Shown here one piece after another: positions 1-8,199 of a stretch of 34,376 bases of DNA. The notes under the pieces are model-generated. The model was not told the DNA's origin and ran no database searches. It saw only the letters and a list, made by a program, of their open reading frames with translations. The stretch lies in the NCBI GenBank assembly GCA_016235825.1, contig JACRIL010000185.1, forward strand, positions 1-34,376, in the 5' to 3' direction. Each line of letters opens with the position of its first letter. The stretch's first letter is position 1. The DNA comes from Planctomycetota bacterium (GTDB lineage Bacteria; Planctomycetota; Phycisphaerae; SM23-33). Both the position numbers and the translations under genes were made by a program.

Positions 1-29
1 AACCAAAATGATATCCTTACCTGTGCTCA

Positions 30-1199
30 TTGCGGTCTCCTTGGCCTTTGGCCTGTTTTGAAAGCCCCTATTGGCTTTCATTCGGGTTATTGTACCCGAC
101 CCGACAGGAGACCGCTTTTTTTACTCATGCCATCTTTCAGGTCGGCGGATACAACGGCCCGGATTACTGGAAGGACCTGATCGAAACCGGCAAGAAGTCC
201 CAATATTACAAGCCCAGCGTCCTCTTTCACGCCGGAAGCCAGGCGGCAAGGACCGATTTGACCAAGTCGATATGTGCCGACGTGCCGAACACCGACCGAG
301 TAGCGATTGCGCCATATATGGTGGGCACCTTCAGCAAGGAAGCCGAGCAAACGCTGGATAGCGACGACAAACTTTTCCGCTGGGCTTTTGGGTATTCGCT
401 GCAGAGAGCCGTGTCCGAAGGCAGCACATTGAACCAGACGTATCAGGCGGCGAAACAGGCCAAGATAGAATTGTCGGTCTACGAGTTTAATTATCACACG
501 ACCTCCGGAGGCGGGTCGCTCGAAACCCGCAACAGGATGATCACCTCGCTGGCCGGCGGCGTGAACGTGGCAAATACCATGCTTCTCATGCTCAAGAAAC
601 AGGGCATAAGGGTTCAGAACGTTTACAGCCTGGCGCAGTACGGATACAGACTACAGGCGGGAAGAGCGCCGGGCGGAAGGGAATCGACGCCGGAAGGACT
701 CGTCAGAGTGTGGGGCACGGCACTGAACATGCGCAAGGGAAAGGAACGCTACAGGCCGTCGTTTCTGGCCTGCTCGCTGGCCAACAAAGTCATGGGCGGA
801 GACCTGATTGAAACCGTCCACAGCGGGGCCAATCCGACATTCCAGGGCATCGGCAAGTCCGAACTCGGCGAACGCCAGGGCGCCGGCAACGCAAATCTGG
901 ATGCCTTCAAGGGCGACTGCATCTGGAGCTACGCCTTCAGCGACGGCAAGAAATGCGGCCTGATCCTGGTCAATCTGGACCTGAAAGAAAGCCTGCCGGT
1001 GGAACTGAAGTTCCAGGGCAAGTCCAAGGGCCAGGCGAAGTGTTGGACCATGGCGGCCGACAAGCCTTCCGCGAGCAATGAATTTGCAAACGACTCGCCG
1101 CAGGTGAAAATTGCGGAATCGACGGTACAGATTGACAGCGGCGGCAAGCTGACGCTGCCCCCATGCTCGATGCAGGCCTTCGCGTGGGAGGTCGAGTGA
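30..1199 (+). pseudogene. 5'-truncated glycoside hydrolase (clan GH-A / arabinofuranosidase-like), C-terminal part
   Basis: The open frame begins at a TTG at 30 and has a stop at 9-11. Its first ~31 codons run through the inverted-repeat structure and do not look like protein. Recognisable protein starts near base 126 at 'FQVGGYNGPDYW'. What follows looks like the second half of a TIM-barrel retaining glycosidase: 'VYEFNYH' near residue 152 (Glu152) is placed like the nucleophile Glu, and the C-terminal ~90 residues form a beta-sandwich-like domain ending 'LPPCSMQAFAWE'. This is the pattern of GH39/GH51-type alpha-L-arabinofuranosidases. The expected acid/base 'GNE' segment and any signal peptide are missing, so the product is probably inactive. 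The exact GH family is not certain. It could be a real but divergent short protein, but the abrupt start argues for disruption. Confidence 0.6.
32..121. repeat. Multi-branched inverted-repeat structure with T-run
   Basis: A 10-bp perfect inverted repeat, GCGGTCTCCT (32-41) and AGGAGACCGC (106-115), encloses three smaller hairpins: GGCC-TTT-GGCC (43-53), GAAAGCC-N6-GGCTTTC (60-79) and TCGGGT-N6-ACCCGA (82-99). A run of seven T (115-121 region) follows the closing arm. As RNA or single-stranded DNA this would fold as a cloverleaf-like multiloop. It lies just before the point where a glycoside hydrolase gene begins mid-protein. It could be the end of a mobile element, a small structured RNA or an elaborate terminator. 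The pairing is read directly from the sequence; the identity is unknown. Confidence 0.6.
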
Positions 1200-1225
1200 A
1201 CGGCCAATGAGGGATGATCCGATCT

Positions 1226-1253
1226 CGCGGGCCGGGATATTGCCCGGTCCGCG
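1226..1253. terminator. Strong hairpin without T-tract after the glycosidase fragment
   Basis: CGCGGGCCGGG (1226-1236) pairs with CCCGGTCCGCG (1243-1253) over 11 bp with one G-T wobble and a 6-nt loop. It sits 27 bases after the stop at 1199. No T-run follows, so it is either a Rho-assisted terminator or an mRNA 3'-end protecting structure rather than a classic intrinsic terminator. Confidence 0.45.
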
Positions 1254-1301
1254 AATCGGGAATTCCGGCTGAAAAACCTCCTCGGGAAAGGACTCGCGAA
1301 T

Positions 1302-1331
1302 TTGACGAAAACGCTGGAATTCTGGTATGCT
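1302..1331 (+). promoter_or_regulatory. Candidate sigma-70 promoter for the first toroid/DUF4159 gene
   Basis: TTGACG (1302-1307), an 18-bp spacer and TATGCT (1326-1331) give good -35 and -10 matches. Transcription would start near 1338, leaving a ~47-nt leader with a GAAGGAG ribosome site at 1372-1378, six bases before the ATG at 1385. Confidence 0.5.
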
Positions 1332-1384
1332 GAAAGAGTCAATTCGGAAATAGCGGACCTTCTCCATGCCTGAAGGAGCATGAT

Positions 1385-3853
1385 ATGCGATCCGACAGAT
1401 GGATTTCAATTGCGATCCTGATCTTTGCGGCCTTCATGAATTTCGATGCAGGGGTTCATGCCCAAGCTCCAGGCCGGCCTCCGGCCAATCCGCCGCGAAA
1501 TCCGCAGAGCCAGCCGGGAAATCAATCTCAGGATAGAACCATCCGCCCCATTTCCGCTGTCAGCAGTTTCACTGAAGAAGATGTCGAAAAAACAATCCAG
1601 CATTTTACCGATGCTATTTTCAAATTGCAGTTGCCCGACGGCAGTTGGCCGCCTCATTTTGGCCAAGGGCCGAACGCTAACGGATGGCCGACAGGCCCCA
1701 CCGCCATCGCCATTTATGCGCTTATCGAGTCCGGCATCAAGGCCGATGATCAACGGATCGCAAAGGCATTGGACTGGCTGACCAAGAACTACGAAAAAGA
1801 TGATATGACTTATTGTGTCGGGCTTCGCTGCAACGCGTGGTTGGCGGCAAACAGACAGACGGGAAAAAAGTACCGCAAACAACTCGAGAGGGACGTAGAT
1901 ATGTTGGTCAAGACCGGCGAGTATTATGCCGGTGGAGCGCCGTATCCCTGTTATAATGCAAAATCAACTCCCGCCCGTCCACCCGGAAACAAGCCCGAAC
2001 CCGGCTCCCAGGGCGACAATTCAAACAGCCAGTATCTTCTGCTGGGCGTCTGGGCAGGCGCAAGAAGCGGAATCGAGGTGCCAAAACAATTCTGGGAAAC
2101 ATGCATGCAGCACTGGATAAAACGCCAGCAGTCTGATGGGGGATGGAATTATAATCCGGCGCACACAGAGTCGTCCTACGGTTGCATGAGCACGGCGGGC
2201 CTGGCCAGCTTGTTCGTCTGCATCGACGCCACCATGGGCGACAAATTCATCAAGTGCAATGTAGCCAACGAATATGCCCCGGTCAAAAAAGGCTTGGACT
2301 GGTTCGAGGCTAATTTTGAAAAAACGTTGACGGACCCATGGGCCGGCCATGATCGGTATTATTTCGGTTATTACATGTACGGCATTGAGCGCGTCGGGCT
2401 GGCCAGCGGATACAAGTATTTCGGCAAGTGCGACTGGTACAAAGAAGGATGCAAAAGGATATTGGGGGAGAAGGAAATGAGCGGTAATTTCCCCGCCGGC
2501 CGTGAATCGGTGTTTATGGCCGATTGTTCATATAAACTTCTGTTTTTATCCCGAGGCCGCCGGCCGGTGCTGTTCAACAGGCTCGAATACGACGGCGACT
2601 GGAACAACCGCCCGCGGGCGCTGGCGAATTTTTGCCGATGGGCAGAGAACGCCTACGAGCACGAGGTCAACTGGCAGATTGTTACGCTCAAGAGCGAGGT
2701 CGGCGAATGGCACGACGCGCCCGTCGTGCTCATCACCGGCTCAAAGGCCCCAAGATTCTCCGAGGATGAACTTGCCAAATTGCGGACTTACGTCAACCAG
2801 GGCGGCACGCTGCTGAGTATCACCGAATGTTCCGGCGCCCCGTTCGGCACGGGGATGAAAAATCTCTACAAAAAACTCTTCCCGAAATACGAGCTGGTCA
2901 ACCTGGGCAGAGATCACCCGCTTTACACGTCCCACTATAAGCTTTCCGGCGTGCCAGCTATCTCGGCGGTCTCCAACGGCGTCCGTCCGCTGGCAATCCA
3001 CATCGACGCCGATCTGCCGCAGTCGTGGCATACCTACGCAGTGGCGACGGCGAAGGTCCACTTCGAGGCCGCCGCAAACATACTGAGCTTCGTTACCGAC
3101 CGGGAGCTTTATAATCGCGGGGCGAAGGTCTGGCCGGGCGCGGCGACTGCGGAAAAGAAGATCAAGGCCGCCCGAATCCGATATGCCGGCAACTACGACC
3201 CCGAGCCGCTTGCTTTGGAGCGATTCAGTCGCCTGATGGCACAGGCGCATAAAATCCAGATCGACTGCACGTCGGCCCTTTCAGCAAGCGCCCCGGCCTC
3301 GCAGGGCGCGACTCCGCCAGCATCGGCTGTGCCGATCACGGGTATCCTGGCGACCCAACTGACAGCCGACATAAAGCTGGCGTTCCTGACGGGCACGGGC
3401 GCGTTCAAGCTTGCTGACGAAGAAAAGGATGCACTCAAGAAATGGATCGACGCCGGCGGGCTGCTGGTCGTGGATGCAGCCGGCGGCAACAAGGCCTTCT
3501 CCGACTCGGCTAAAGACCTGATAACTGAATTGTACGGCACCGACGTGCTGGTGCAGATGCCGCTGTCCAGCCCGATCTTCCAGATGAAAGACATGACCGT
3601 CGAAAAGGTCAAGTATCACAAGACGACCAAGGCCCGCATCGGCGGGATGACCGAGCCGCGATTGATGAGCGTGCAGGACGGCGACAGGCCGAAGGTTATC
3701 CTCAGCGCCGAAGACCTCACCGCCGGAATGGTCGGCTACAGCAGTTGGGGGCTTGACGGATATGCTCCCCAGTCGGCCTTTGCGATCTTACGAAACATCG
3801 TCATATACACATCGATGGAAAAACCGGCTTCCAGTCCGGCTGCCCGGCCTTAG
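1385..3853 (+). CDS. Secreted prenyltransferase-like toroid protein with two DUF4159 domains (paralogue 1)
   Basis: This 822-residue protein has a Sec signal peptide (residues 1-27, cleavage after 'GVHAQ') and a Pro/Gln/Asn-rich linker. Residues ~55-390 form an alpha/alpha-toroid of the prenyltransferase/squalene-cyclase type, with recurring 'DGSWPP', 'GPTAIAIYAL', 'SDGGWNY' and 'SYGCMSTAGLASL' segments. A first DUF4159 domain starts near residue 395 ('LEYDGDWNNRPRALANF', later 'VVLITGSKAPRFSEDEL'). A second, more divergent DUF4159 copy starts near residue 593 ('IRYAGNYDPEPLALERF', later 'WIDAGGLLVVDAAGG'). DUF4159 has a class I glutamine amidotransferase-like fold and is frequent in planctomycete secreted proteins; no enzymatic role is established. 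The DDxxD or DxDD motifs of true terpene enzymes are not evident, so the toroid is probably a binding scaffold. The next gene is a close paralogue. The start is set by the good ribosome site and the signal peptide. Confidence 0.85.
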   Translation: MRSDRWISIAILIFAAFMNFDAGVHAQAPGRPPANPPRNPQSQPGNQSQDRTIRPISAVSSFTEEDVEKTIQHFTDAIFKLQLPDGSWPPHFGQGPNANGWPTGPTAIAIYALIESGIKADDQRIAKALDWLTKNYEKDDMTYCVGLRCNAWLAANRQTGKKYRKQLERDVDMLVKTGEYYAGGAPYPCYNAKSTPARPPGNKPEPGSQGDNSNSQYLLLGVWAGARSGIEVPKQFWETCMQHWIKRQQSDGGWNYNPAHTESSYGCMSTAGLASLFVCIDATMGDKFIKCNVANEYAPVKKGLDWFEANFEKTLTDPWAGHDRYYFGYYMYGIERVGLASGYKYFGKCDWYKEGCKRILGEKEMSGNFPAGRESVFMADCSYKLLFLSRGRRPVLFNRLEYDGDWNNRPRALANFCRWAENAYEHEVNWQIVTLKSEVGEWHDAPVVLITGSKAPRFSEDELAKLRTYVNQGGTLLSITECSGAPFGTGMKNLYKKLFPKYELVNLGRDHPLYTSHYKLSGVPAISAVSNGVRPLAIHIDADLPQSWHTYAVATAKVHFEAAANILSFVTDRELYNRGAKVWPGAATAEKKIKAARIRYAGNYDPEPLALERFSRLMAQAHKIQIDCTSALSASAPASQGATPPASAVPITGILATQLTADIKLAFLTGTGAFKLADEEKDALKKWIDAGGLLVVDAAGGNKAFSDSAKDLITELYGTDVLVQMPLSSPIFQMKDMTVEKVKYHKTTKARIGGMTEPRLMSVQDGDRPKVILSAEDLTAGMVGYSSWGLDGYAPQSAFAILRNIVIYTSMEKPASSPAARP

Positions 3854-3988
3854 AGCCTGTCCTAGTCACCACGATGAACTGCCATTGTAGTTATTCGGAT
3901 AAGCGATTGGGGAATAATCGTGGGAAAACCGAATTATGGAATTTTCTGACGGCAACAGGAAGTATATTATATGGAAGAGGAGCATAAA

Positions 3989-6694
3989 ATGCGATCCGGC
4001 AGATGGATTTCGACGGTGGTCCTGATCTTTGCAACCATCATGATTCTCGATGCATGGGTTCATGCCCAAACTCCTGTGGGACGGCCTCCGGCCAATCCCC
4101 GGGAGGGAAGGCAACAGCCACAAACCAGACCCGGAGAGGAAAGGACGATTGAGCCGCTGCCCTCTGTCAGTAAATTCACAGACGAAGACATAGACAAGTT
4201 GAAGCAAAAATACGTCGATTTTCTTCTCAGCAAACAATTGCCGGAAGGGAACTGGCCTCCAGCCAAGTCCCCGGGCGCTAATCCTGATGTCTGGCTGACG
4301 GGTCCCACCGCCATCGCCATTTACGCCCTTATCGAGTCCGGTATCAGCGCCAAGGATCCGCGGATCGTAAAGGCGCTGGACTGGCTTATCAAGAATTATG
4401 AAACTGATTATAAGACTTATTCGGCAGGTTTTCGCTGTAATGCATGGCTGGCGGCAAACAAGCAGACAAAAAAACAGTACCAGAAGCAGCTCGAGCAGGA
4501 CGTGAACTTGTTGGTCGAGAGTGGCAAGCACTTTGGCGGCGGAGGGAGGTATGACTGTTATCAGGAAAAAACATCTCCTGCCCGTCCACCCGGGGCTAAG
4601 CCCGAAGCCGGCTCTGCCGGCGACAATTCAAACAGCCAGTATGTTCTGCTGGGCGTCTGGGCCGGCGCCAGAGGCGGAATGGAAATATCCAAGGAGTTCT
4701 GGGAGATCTGCCAGAAGTTCTGGATCACGCGCCAAATGAGCGACGGCGGATGGAACTATGGGGGGAAGGACGACCCCATCGCGTCATATGGCGCAATGAG
4801 CACGGCGGGACTAGCCAGCCTCTTCGTCTGCCTCGACGCCACCGGGGGCGACAAATTCATCAAGTGCGATATTGACAATGAATATGCACCAGTCAAAAAA
4901 GGCCTGGACTGGTTCGAGAAGAACTTTGAAAAAACCCTGACTGCCCCCTGGAATTCAAAAGATAATTCCGGTTTCGGCTATTATTTATATGGGGTAGAGC
5001 GTGTCGGCCTGGCCAGCGGATACAAGTATTTCGGGAAATCCGACTGGTACAAGGAGGGATGCAAGAGGTTGCTGGCAGAGACGAGGGAACCCGGCAGCAT
5101 ATCGCCCGAGCACGAAGCAATAGCGGTCGCCTATTATTCCTATCAACTTCTTTTCATATCCCGAGGCCAGCGGCCTGTGCTTCTCAATAAACTGCAGTAT
5201 GATGGCGCTTGGAACAACCGTCCGCGGGCGCTGGCGAATTTTTGCCGATGGGCCGAGAACGCTTACGAACATGAGGTGAACTGGCAGATCGTAACGCTAA
5301 AGAGCGAGGTCGGCGAGTGGCATGATGCCCCCGTCGTGCTCATCACCGGCTCAAAGGCCCCGAAATTCTCCGAGGATGAACTTGCCAAATTGCGGACTTA
5401 CGTCAATCAGGGCGGCACGCTGCTGAGCATAACTGAGTGCTCCGGCGCCCCGTTCGGCGGCGGCATGAGAACCATTTATAAAAAACTGTTTCCCAGATAC
5501 GAGCTTAAAAGCATCAGTAAGGAAGGTCCTCTCTATAGTTCGCACTACAAACTCCCCGGAACGCCGGCCATCTCGATAATTTCCAACGGCATCCGCCCGC
5601 TGGCGATCCACATCGACTCCGATCTGCCGCTGTCGTGGCAGACCTACGCTGTTGCGACGGCGAAGGCCAACTTCGAGGCTGCCGCAAATATCCTGACCTA
5701 CGTAACCGACCGGGAGCTTTACAACCGCGGCGTGAAGGTCTGGCCGGACGCGGCAACCGCCGTAAATAAGATCAAGGCCGCCCGAATCCGGTACGCCGGC
5801 AACTACGATCCGGAGCCTCTGGCCCTGGAGCGGCTGAGCCGCCTGATGGCGCAGACATACAAAATCCAGATCGACTGCGTGTCGGAAACCGCAGCCAGCG
5901 CCCCGGCCTCGCAGGGCGCGACTCCGCCCGCATCGATCGGGCCGATCACGGGCATTCTGACAACCCAGTTGACAGGCGACATAAGACTGGCCTTTCTGAC
6001 AGGCACGGGCGGATTCAAGCTGCCTGATGATGAAAAGGAGGCCCTGAAAAAATGGGTCGATGCCGGTGGGCTGCTGATCGTGGATGCAGCCGGCGGCAGC
6101 AAGCCCCTCACAGATTCGGCCAAGGAACTCGTCGCGGAACTGTGGGGCGCTGATACATTGTTGTCCATGCCGCTTGCCAGCCCGATTTACCAGCTCAAGG
6201 ACTTGACCATCGACAAGGTCAAATATCGCAAGACGACCAGGGCCCGCATCGGCGGGATGACCGAGCCGCGGCTGATGGCCGTGCTGGCCGGCGACAGGCC
6301 GAAGGTCATCCTCAGCGCCGAGGACCTCACCGCCGGCATGGTCGGCTATAGCAGTTGGGGTCTCGACGGATACGACGCCGTATCCGCCTTTAACATCGTC
6401 AGAAACATCATCATCTACGCCGCGATGGGAAAAACCGCCGCAAGCCCGGCTGTCGAACCTTCGTCCCCGTCGTCCGCGCCGGCGCAAAACACATCCCCGC
6501 CGCAGCCTGCTCCGACAACGGCGCCGGCCGGGAATGCGATCGATTGGCAGCGGGCAATGGAACTGTACCGGAAAGAGCAAAAAGGCGAGGCGCTCACGCC
6601 GGACGAAAAGGCGTACCTCGAGCGGGCCAAGAAAGCAAAAGCCGCGAATCCGGGCGGGAACGACGCCGCCAAACCGCCGCCCGCCAGGGAATAA
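3989..6694 (+). CDS. Secreted toroid protein with two DUF4159 domains and a C-terminal module (paralogue 2)
   Basis: This 901-residue paralogue of the preceding protein has the same layout: signal peptide 1-27 (MRSGRWIS... to 'VHAQ'), toroid ~55-395, DUF4159 copy A from ~397 and copy B from ~593. An ATG at 3971 also opens the frame, but the bases between (GAAGAGGAG) are the ribosome site for the ATG at 3989, and only 3989 aligns with paralogue 1, so 3989 is chosen. DUF4159 copy A is nearly identical to paralogue 1 at protein and DNA level (2605-2860 against 5215-5470), while the toroid halves are clearly more diverged. The C-terminal ~85 residues, absent from paralogue 1, are a Pro/Ala/Ser linker followed by a charged helical module ('IDWQRAMELYRKE', 'PDEKAYLERAKKAK'). 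The next gene carries this same module at its N-terminus. Function is unknown, probably extracytoplasmic binding or scaffold. Confidence 0.85.
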   Translation: MRSGRWISTVVLIFATIMILDAWVHAQTPVGRPPANPREGRQQPQTRPGEERTIEPLPSVSKFTDEDIDKLKQKYVDFLLSKQLPEGNWPPAKSPGANPDVWLTGPTAIAIYALIESGISAKDPRIVKALDWLIKNYETDYKTYSAGFRCNAWLAANKQTKKQYQKQLEQDVNLLVESGKHFGGGGRYDCYQEKTSPARPPGAKPEAGSAGDNSNSQYVLLGVWAGARGGMEISKEFWEICQKFWITRQMSDGGWNYGGKDDPIASYGAMSTAGLASLFVCLDATGGDKFIKCDIDNEYAPVKKGLDWFEKNFEKTLTAPWNSKDNSGFGYYLYGVERVGLASGYKYFGKSDWYKEGCKRLLAETREPGSISPEHEAIAVAYYSYQLLFISRGQRPVLLNKLQYDGAWNNRPRALANFCRWAENAYEHEVNWQIVTLKSEVGEWHDAPVVLITGSKAPKFSEDELAKLRTYVNQGGTLLSITECSGAPFGGGMRTIYKKLFPRYELKSISKEGPLYSSHYKLPGTPAISIISNGIRPLAIHIDSDLPLSWQTYAVATAKANFEAAANILTYVTDRELYNRGVKVWPDAATAVNKIKAARIRYAGNYDPEPLALERLSRLMAQTYKIQIDCVSETAASAPASQGATPPASIGPITGILTTQLTGDIRLAFLTGTGGFKLPDDEKEALKKWVDAGGLLIVDAAGGSKPLTDSAKELVAELWGADTLLSMPLASPIYQLKDLTIDKVKYRKTTRARIGGMTEPRLMAVLAGDRPKVILSAEDLTAGMVGYSSWGLDGYDAVSAFNIVRNIIIYAAMGKTAASPAVEPSSPSSAPAQNTSPPQPAPTTAPAGNAIDWQRAMELYRKEQKGEALTPDEKAYLERAKKAKAANPGGNDAAKPPPARE
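6505..6665 (+). repeat. Duplicated 'DWQRA...PDEKAYL' module, copy 1
   Basis: About 150 bases at the end of the toroid/DUF4159 paralogue 2 recur with high nucleotide similarity near 6877-7025 at the start of the next gene. Both copies encode a Thr/Ala/Pro spacer ('TTAPAG'), then 'IDWQRA', 'PDEKAYL', a basic 'RAKKA' stretch and a Gly-rich end. Confidence 0.75.
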
Positions 6695-6784
6695 AGCCGG
6701 CTGACAATGAAAAACAGCTTGGCGTTGACATGATTTTTCTGCAAGCCAAAGAAGTTTGTTCGCAAAACCAGAAAGGAACAACCA

Positions 6785-8029
6785 ATGAAGATGATAATCC
6801 TCGCTTTGACGACCATGGGCCTTATCACCGCCGTGGCCGCGCTGGCACAAAACACAACCCCTCCGCCCTCCGGGACGACAACGGCGCCGGCCGGCGACGC
6901 GATAGACTGGCAGCGGGCGAGAGAACTGTTCCAAAAAGAGAGCAAGGGCGAAACACTCATGCCGGACGAAAAGGCGTATCTCGACCGGGCCAAAAAGGCA
7001 AGGGCTGCCAACCAGGGCGGGAAAGACCGCCCGGGCCAGGACGGCGGGAACAACTCCGGCAGGACGCCGACCGGCACCCAGCCGGGCAATGAGTCGGCCG
7101 GGACGCCGCCCGTCAGGGAGACAACCGGATGTGTGCCGCTTACGGATATGGGAGACAAGACCTACAAAGAGTGGGATGGCGGTCTGTACGGCAAAGGCAA
7201 GAACGAACCCCCGCCTGAACTGGCGGAGACAGCAAAAAAGGTTGCGACAAGCATCAAGCCGCTCGATAAGGACGGCAAACCGTCGGCGGACGGCAAGATT
7301 GTCCTGATATCGCTCGGCATGTCCAACACCACCATGGAATTCAGCGTTTTCAAGCAGCGAGCGGACAAAGATTCGGCAAAGTCCCCGCTGGTTGCCATTG
7401 TCGACTGTGCGCAGGGAAGCCAGGAAGCGACCAGGTGGTCACTGGTGAACACAGGTGAACGCGCTGGTAGGCCGCCCTGGGAAGTGATGGCGGAACGGCT
7501 GAAGGCGGCGGATGTGTCCGACGCGCAGGTGCAGGCGGTGTGGATCAAACTTGCCATAGCCAATCCGGCCAGCGACGGCGATGTTGCCAAGCAGATCAAA
7601 AGGTTCAAAGATTACAACATAATCATTCTGCACAAGCTGAAGGCGAAATTCCCGAATCTCCAGATCGCCTTCCTGTCAAGCCGGATATACGCGGGATATG
7701 CGACCACGCCGCTGAATCCCGAGCCTTATGCCTACGAGTACGGGTTTGCCTGCCGCGACCTGATCCTGGGGCAGGCCGACGGAAAACTGGATTTGAATTG
7801 GGATCCTGCGAAGGGAGCGGTAAAATCGCCGCTGCTGCTCTGGGGGCCGTACCTCTGGGCAGACGGGACTACCCCGAGAAAGAGCGACGGCCTTGTGTGG
7901 AAAAAAGAAGACATGACCGGAAATGACGGAACCCATCCGAGCCGGGCCGGAATCGACAAGATCGTGAACCTCCTGATGGATTTCTTCAAGACCAATCCCT
8001 ATACCAAAGATTGGTATCTGAAAAAATAA
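6785..8029 (+). CDS. Secreted SGNH/GDSL-hydrolase-like protein with N-terminal DWQRA module
   Basis: This 414-residue protein has an AAGGA ribosome site at 6773-6777 and a Sec signal peptide (residues ~1-20, ending 'AALAQ'). A copy of the module from the neighbour's tail covers residues ~30-80, followed by a low-complexity Gly/Asn/Pro linker to ~115. The remaining domain resembles an SGNH hydrolase: 'VLISLGMSNT' places Ser180 at the block I nucleophile position, and 'GNDGTHPSRAG' places Asp381 and His384 as the block V Asp-x-x-His pair. Block I has GMSN in place of the usual GDS, so catalysis is likely but not certain. Family members are carbohydrate esterases, lipases or acyl hydrolases; the glycosidase genes nearby would fit a carbohydrate esterase. 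That assignment is an inference. Confidence 0.75.
   Translation: MKMIILALTTMGLITAVAALAQNTTPPPSGTTTAPAGDAIDWQRARELFQKESKGETLMPDEKAYLDRAKKARAANQGGKDRPGQDGGNNSGRTPTGTQPGNESAGTPPVRETTGCVPLTDMGDKTYKEWDGGLYGKGKNEPPPELAETAKKVATSIKPLDKDGKPSADGKIVLISLGMSNTTMEFSVFKQRADKDSAKSPLVAIVDCAQGSQEATRWSLVNTGERAGRPPWEVMAERLKAADVSDAQVQAVWIKLAIANPASDGDVAKQIKRFKDYNIIILHKLKAKFPNLQIAFLSSRIYAGYATTPLNPEPYAYEYGFACRDLILGQADGKLDLNWDPAKGAVKSPLLLWGPYLWADGTTPRKSDGLVWKKEDMTGNDGTHPSRAGIDKIVNLLMDFFKTNPYTKDWYLKK
6877..7025 (+). repeat. Duplicated 'DWQRA...PDEKAYL' module, copy 2
   Basis: This is the second copy of the module described at 6505-6665, here between the signal peptide and the SGNH-like domain. The shared DNA shows a duplication or recombination event rather than convergence. 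Confidence 0.75.
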
Positions 8030-8070
8030 GGCGGACATTCATCGCTGGAGCGGGACTTGATGGCCTTGCT

Positions 8071-8106
8071 GCGTGGCGGCGGGCGTGGGTCTGCCCCCGC
8101 CCCACA
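8071..8106. terminator. GC-rich hairpin between the SGNH-like gene and the GH20-like gene
   Basis: GTGGCGGCGGG on the left pairs imperfectly with CCCCCGCCCCAC on the right, with an ~8-10 nt loop, 45-75 bases after the stop at 8029. No T-tract follows. It may end or attenuate transcription before the next gene, but the evidence is structural only. Confidence 0.3.
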
Positions 8107-8199
8107 ATTCCCGGCCAGACGGGACGCCTTCCGGCACGGTATGCTCCTGAACACACATGATGGCGATTAAAACCTGAATCATGTTTTTTGGAGACAAAT

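Noticed and set aside
126-146. 21-base stretch similar to 34014-34034 (18 of 21 identical, core CTTTCAGGTCGGC)
   Set aside because: Suggestive of element boundaries at both ends of the window, but too short and without flanking support to call a repeat or target-site pair.
3963-3968. TATATT as a -10 box for the second toroid gene
   Set aside because: There is no suitable -35 at 16-18 bases, and the start site would leave almost no room for the ribosome site; read-through from the first paralogue is simpler.
5351-6934. Long antisense open frame of 527 codons across the second toroid gene
   Set aside because: The composition is Arg/Gly/His-rich and low complexity, there is no recognisable domain, and it mirrors a strongly supported gene. 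High GC commonly creates such shadows.
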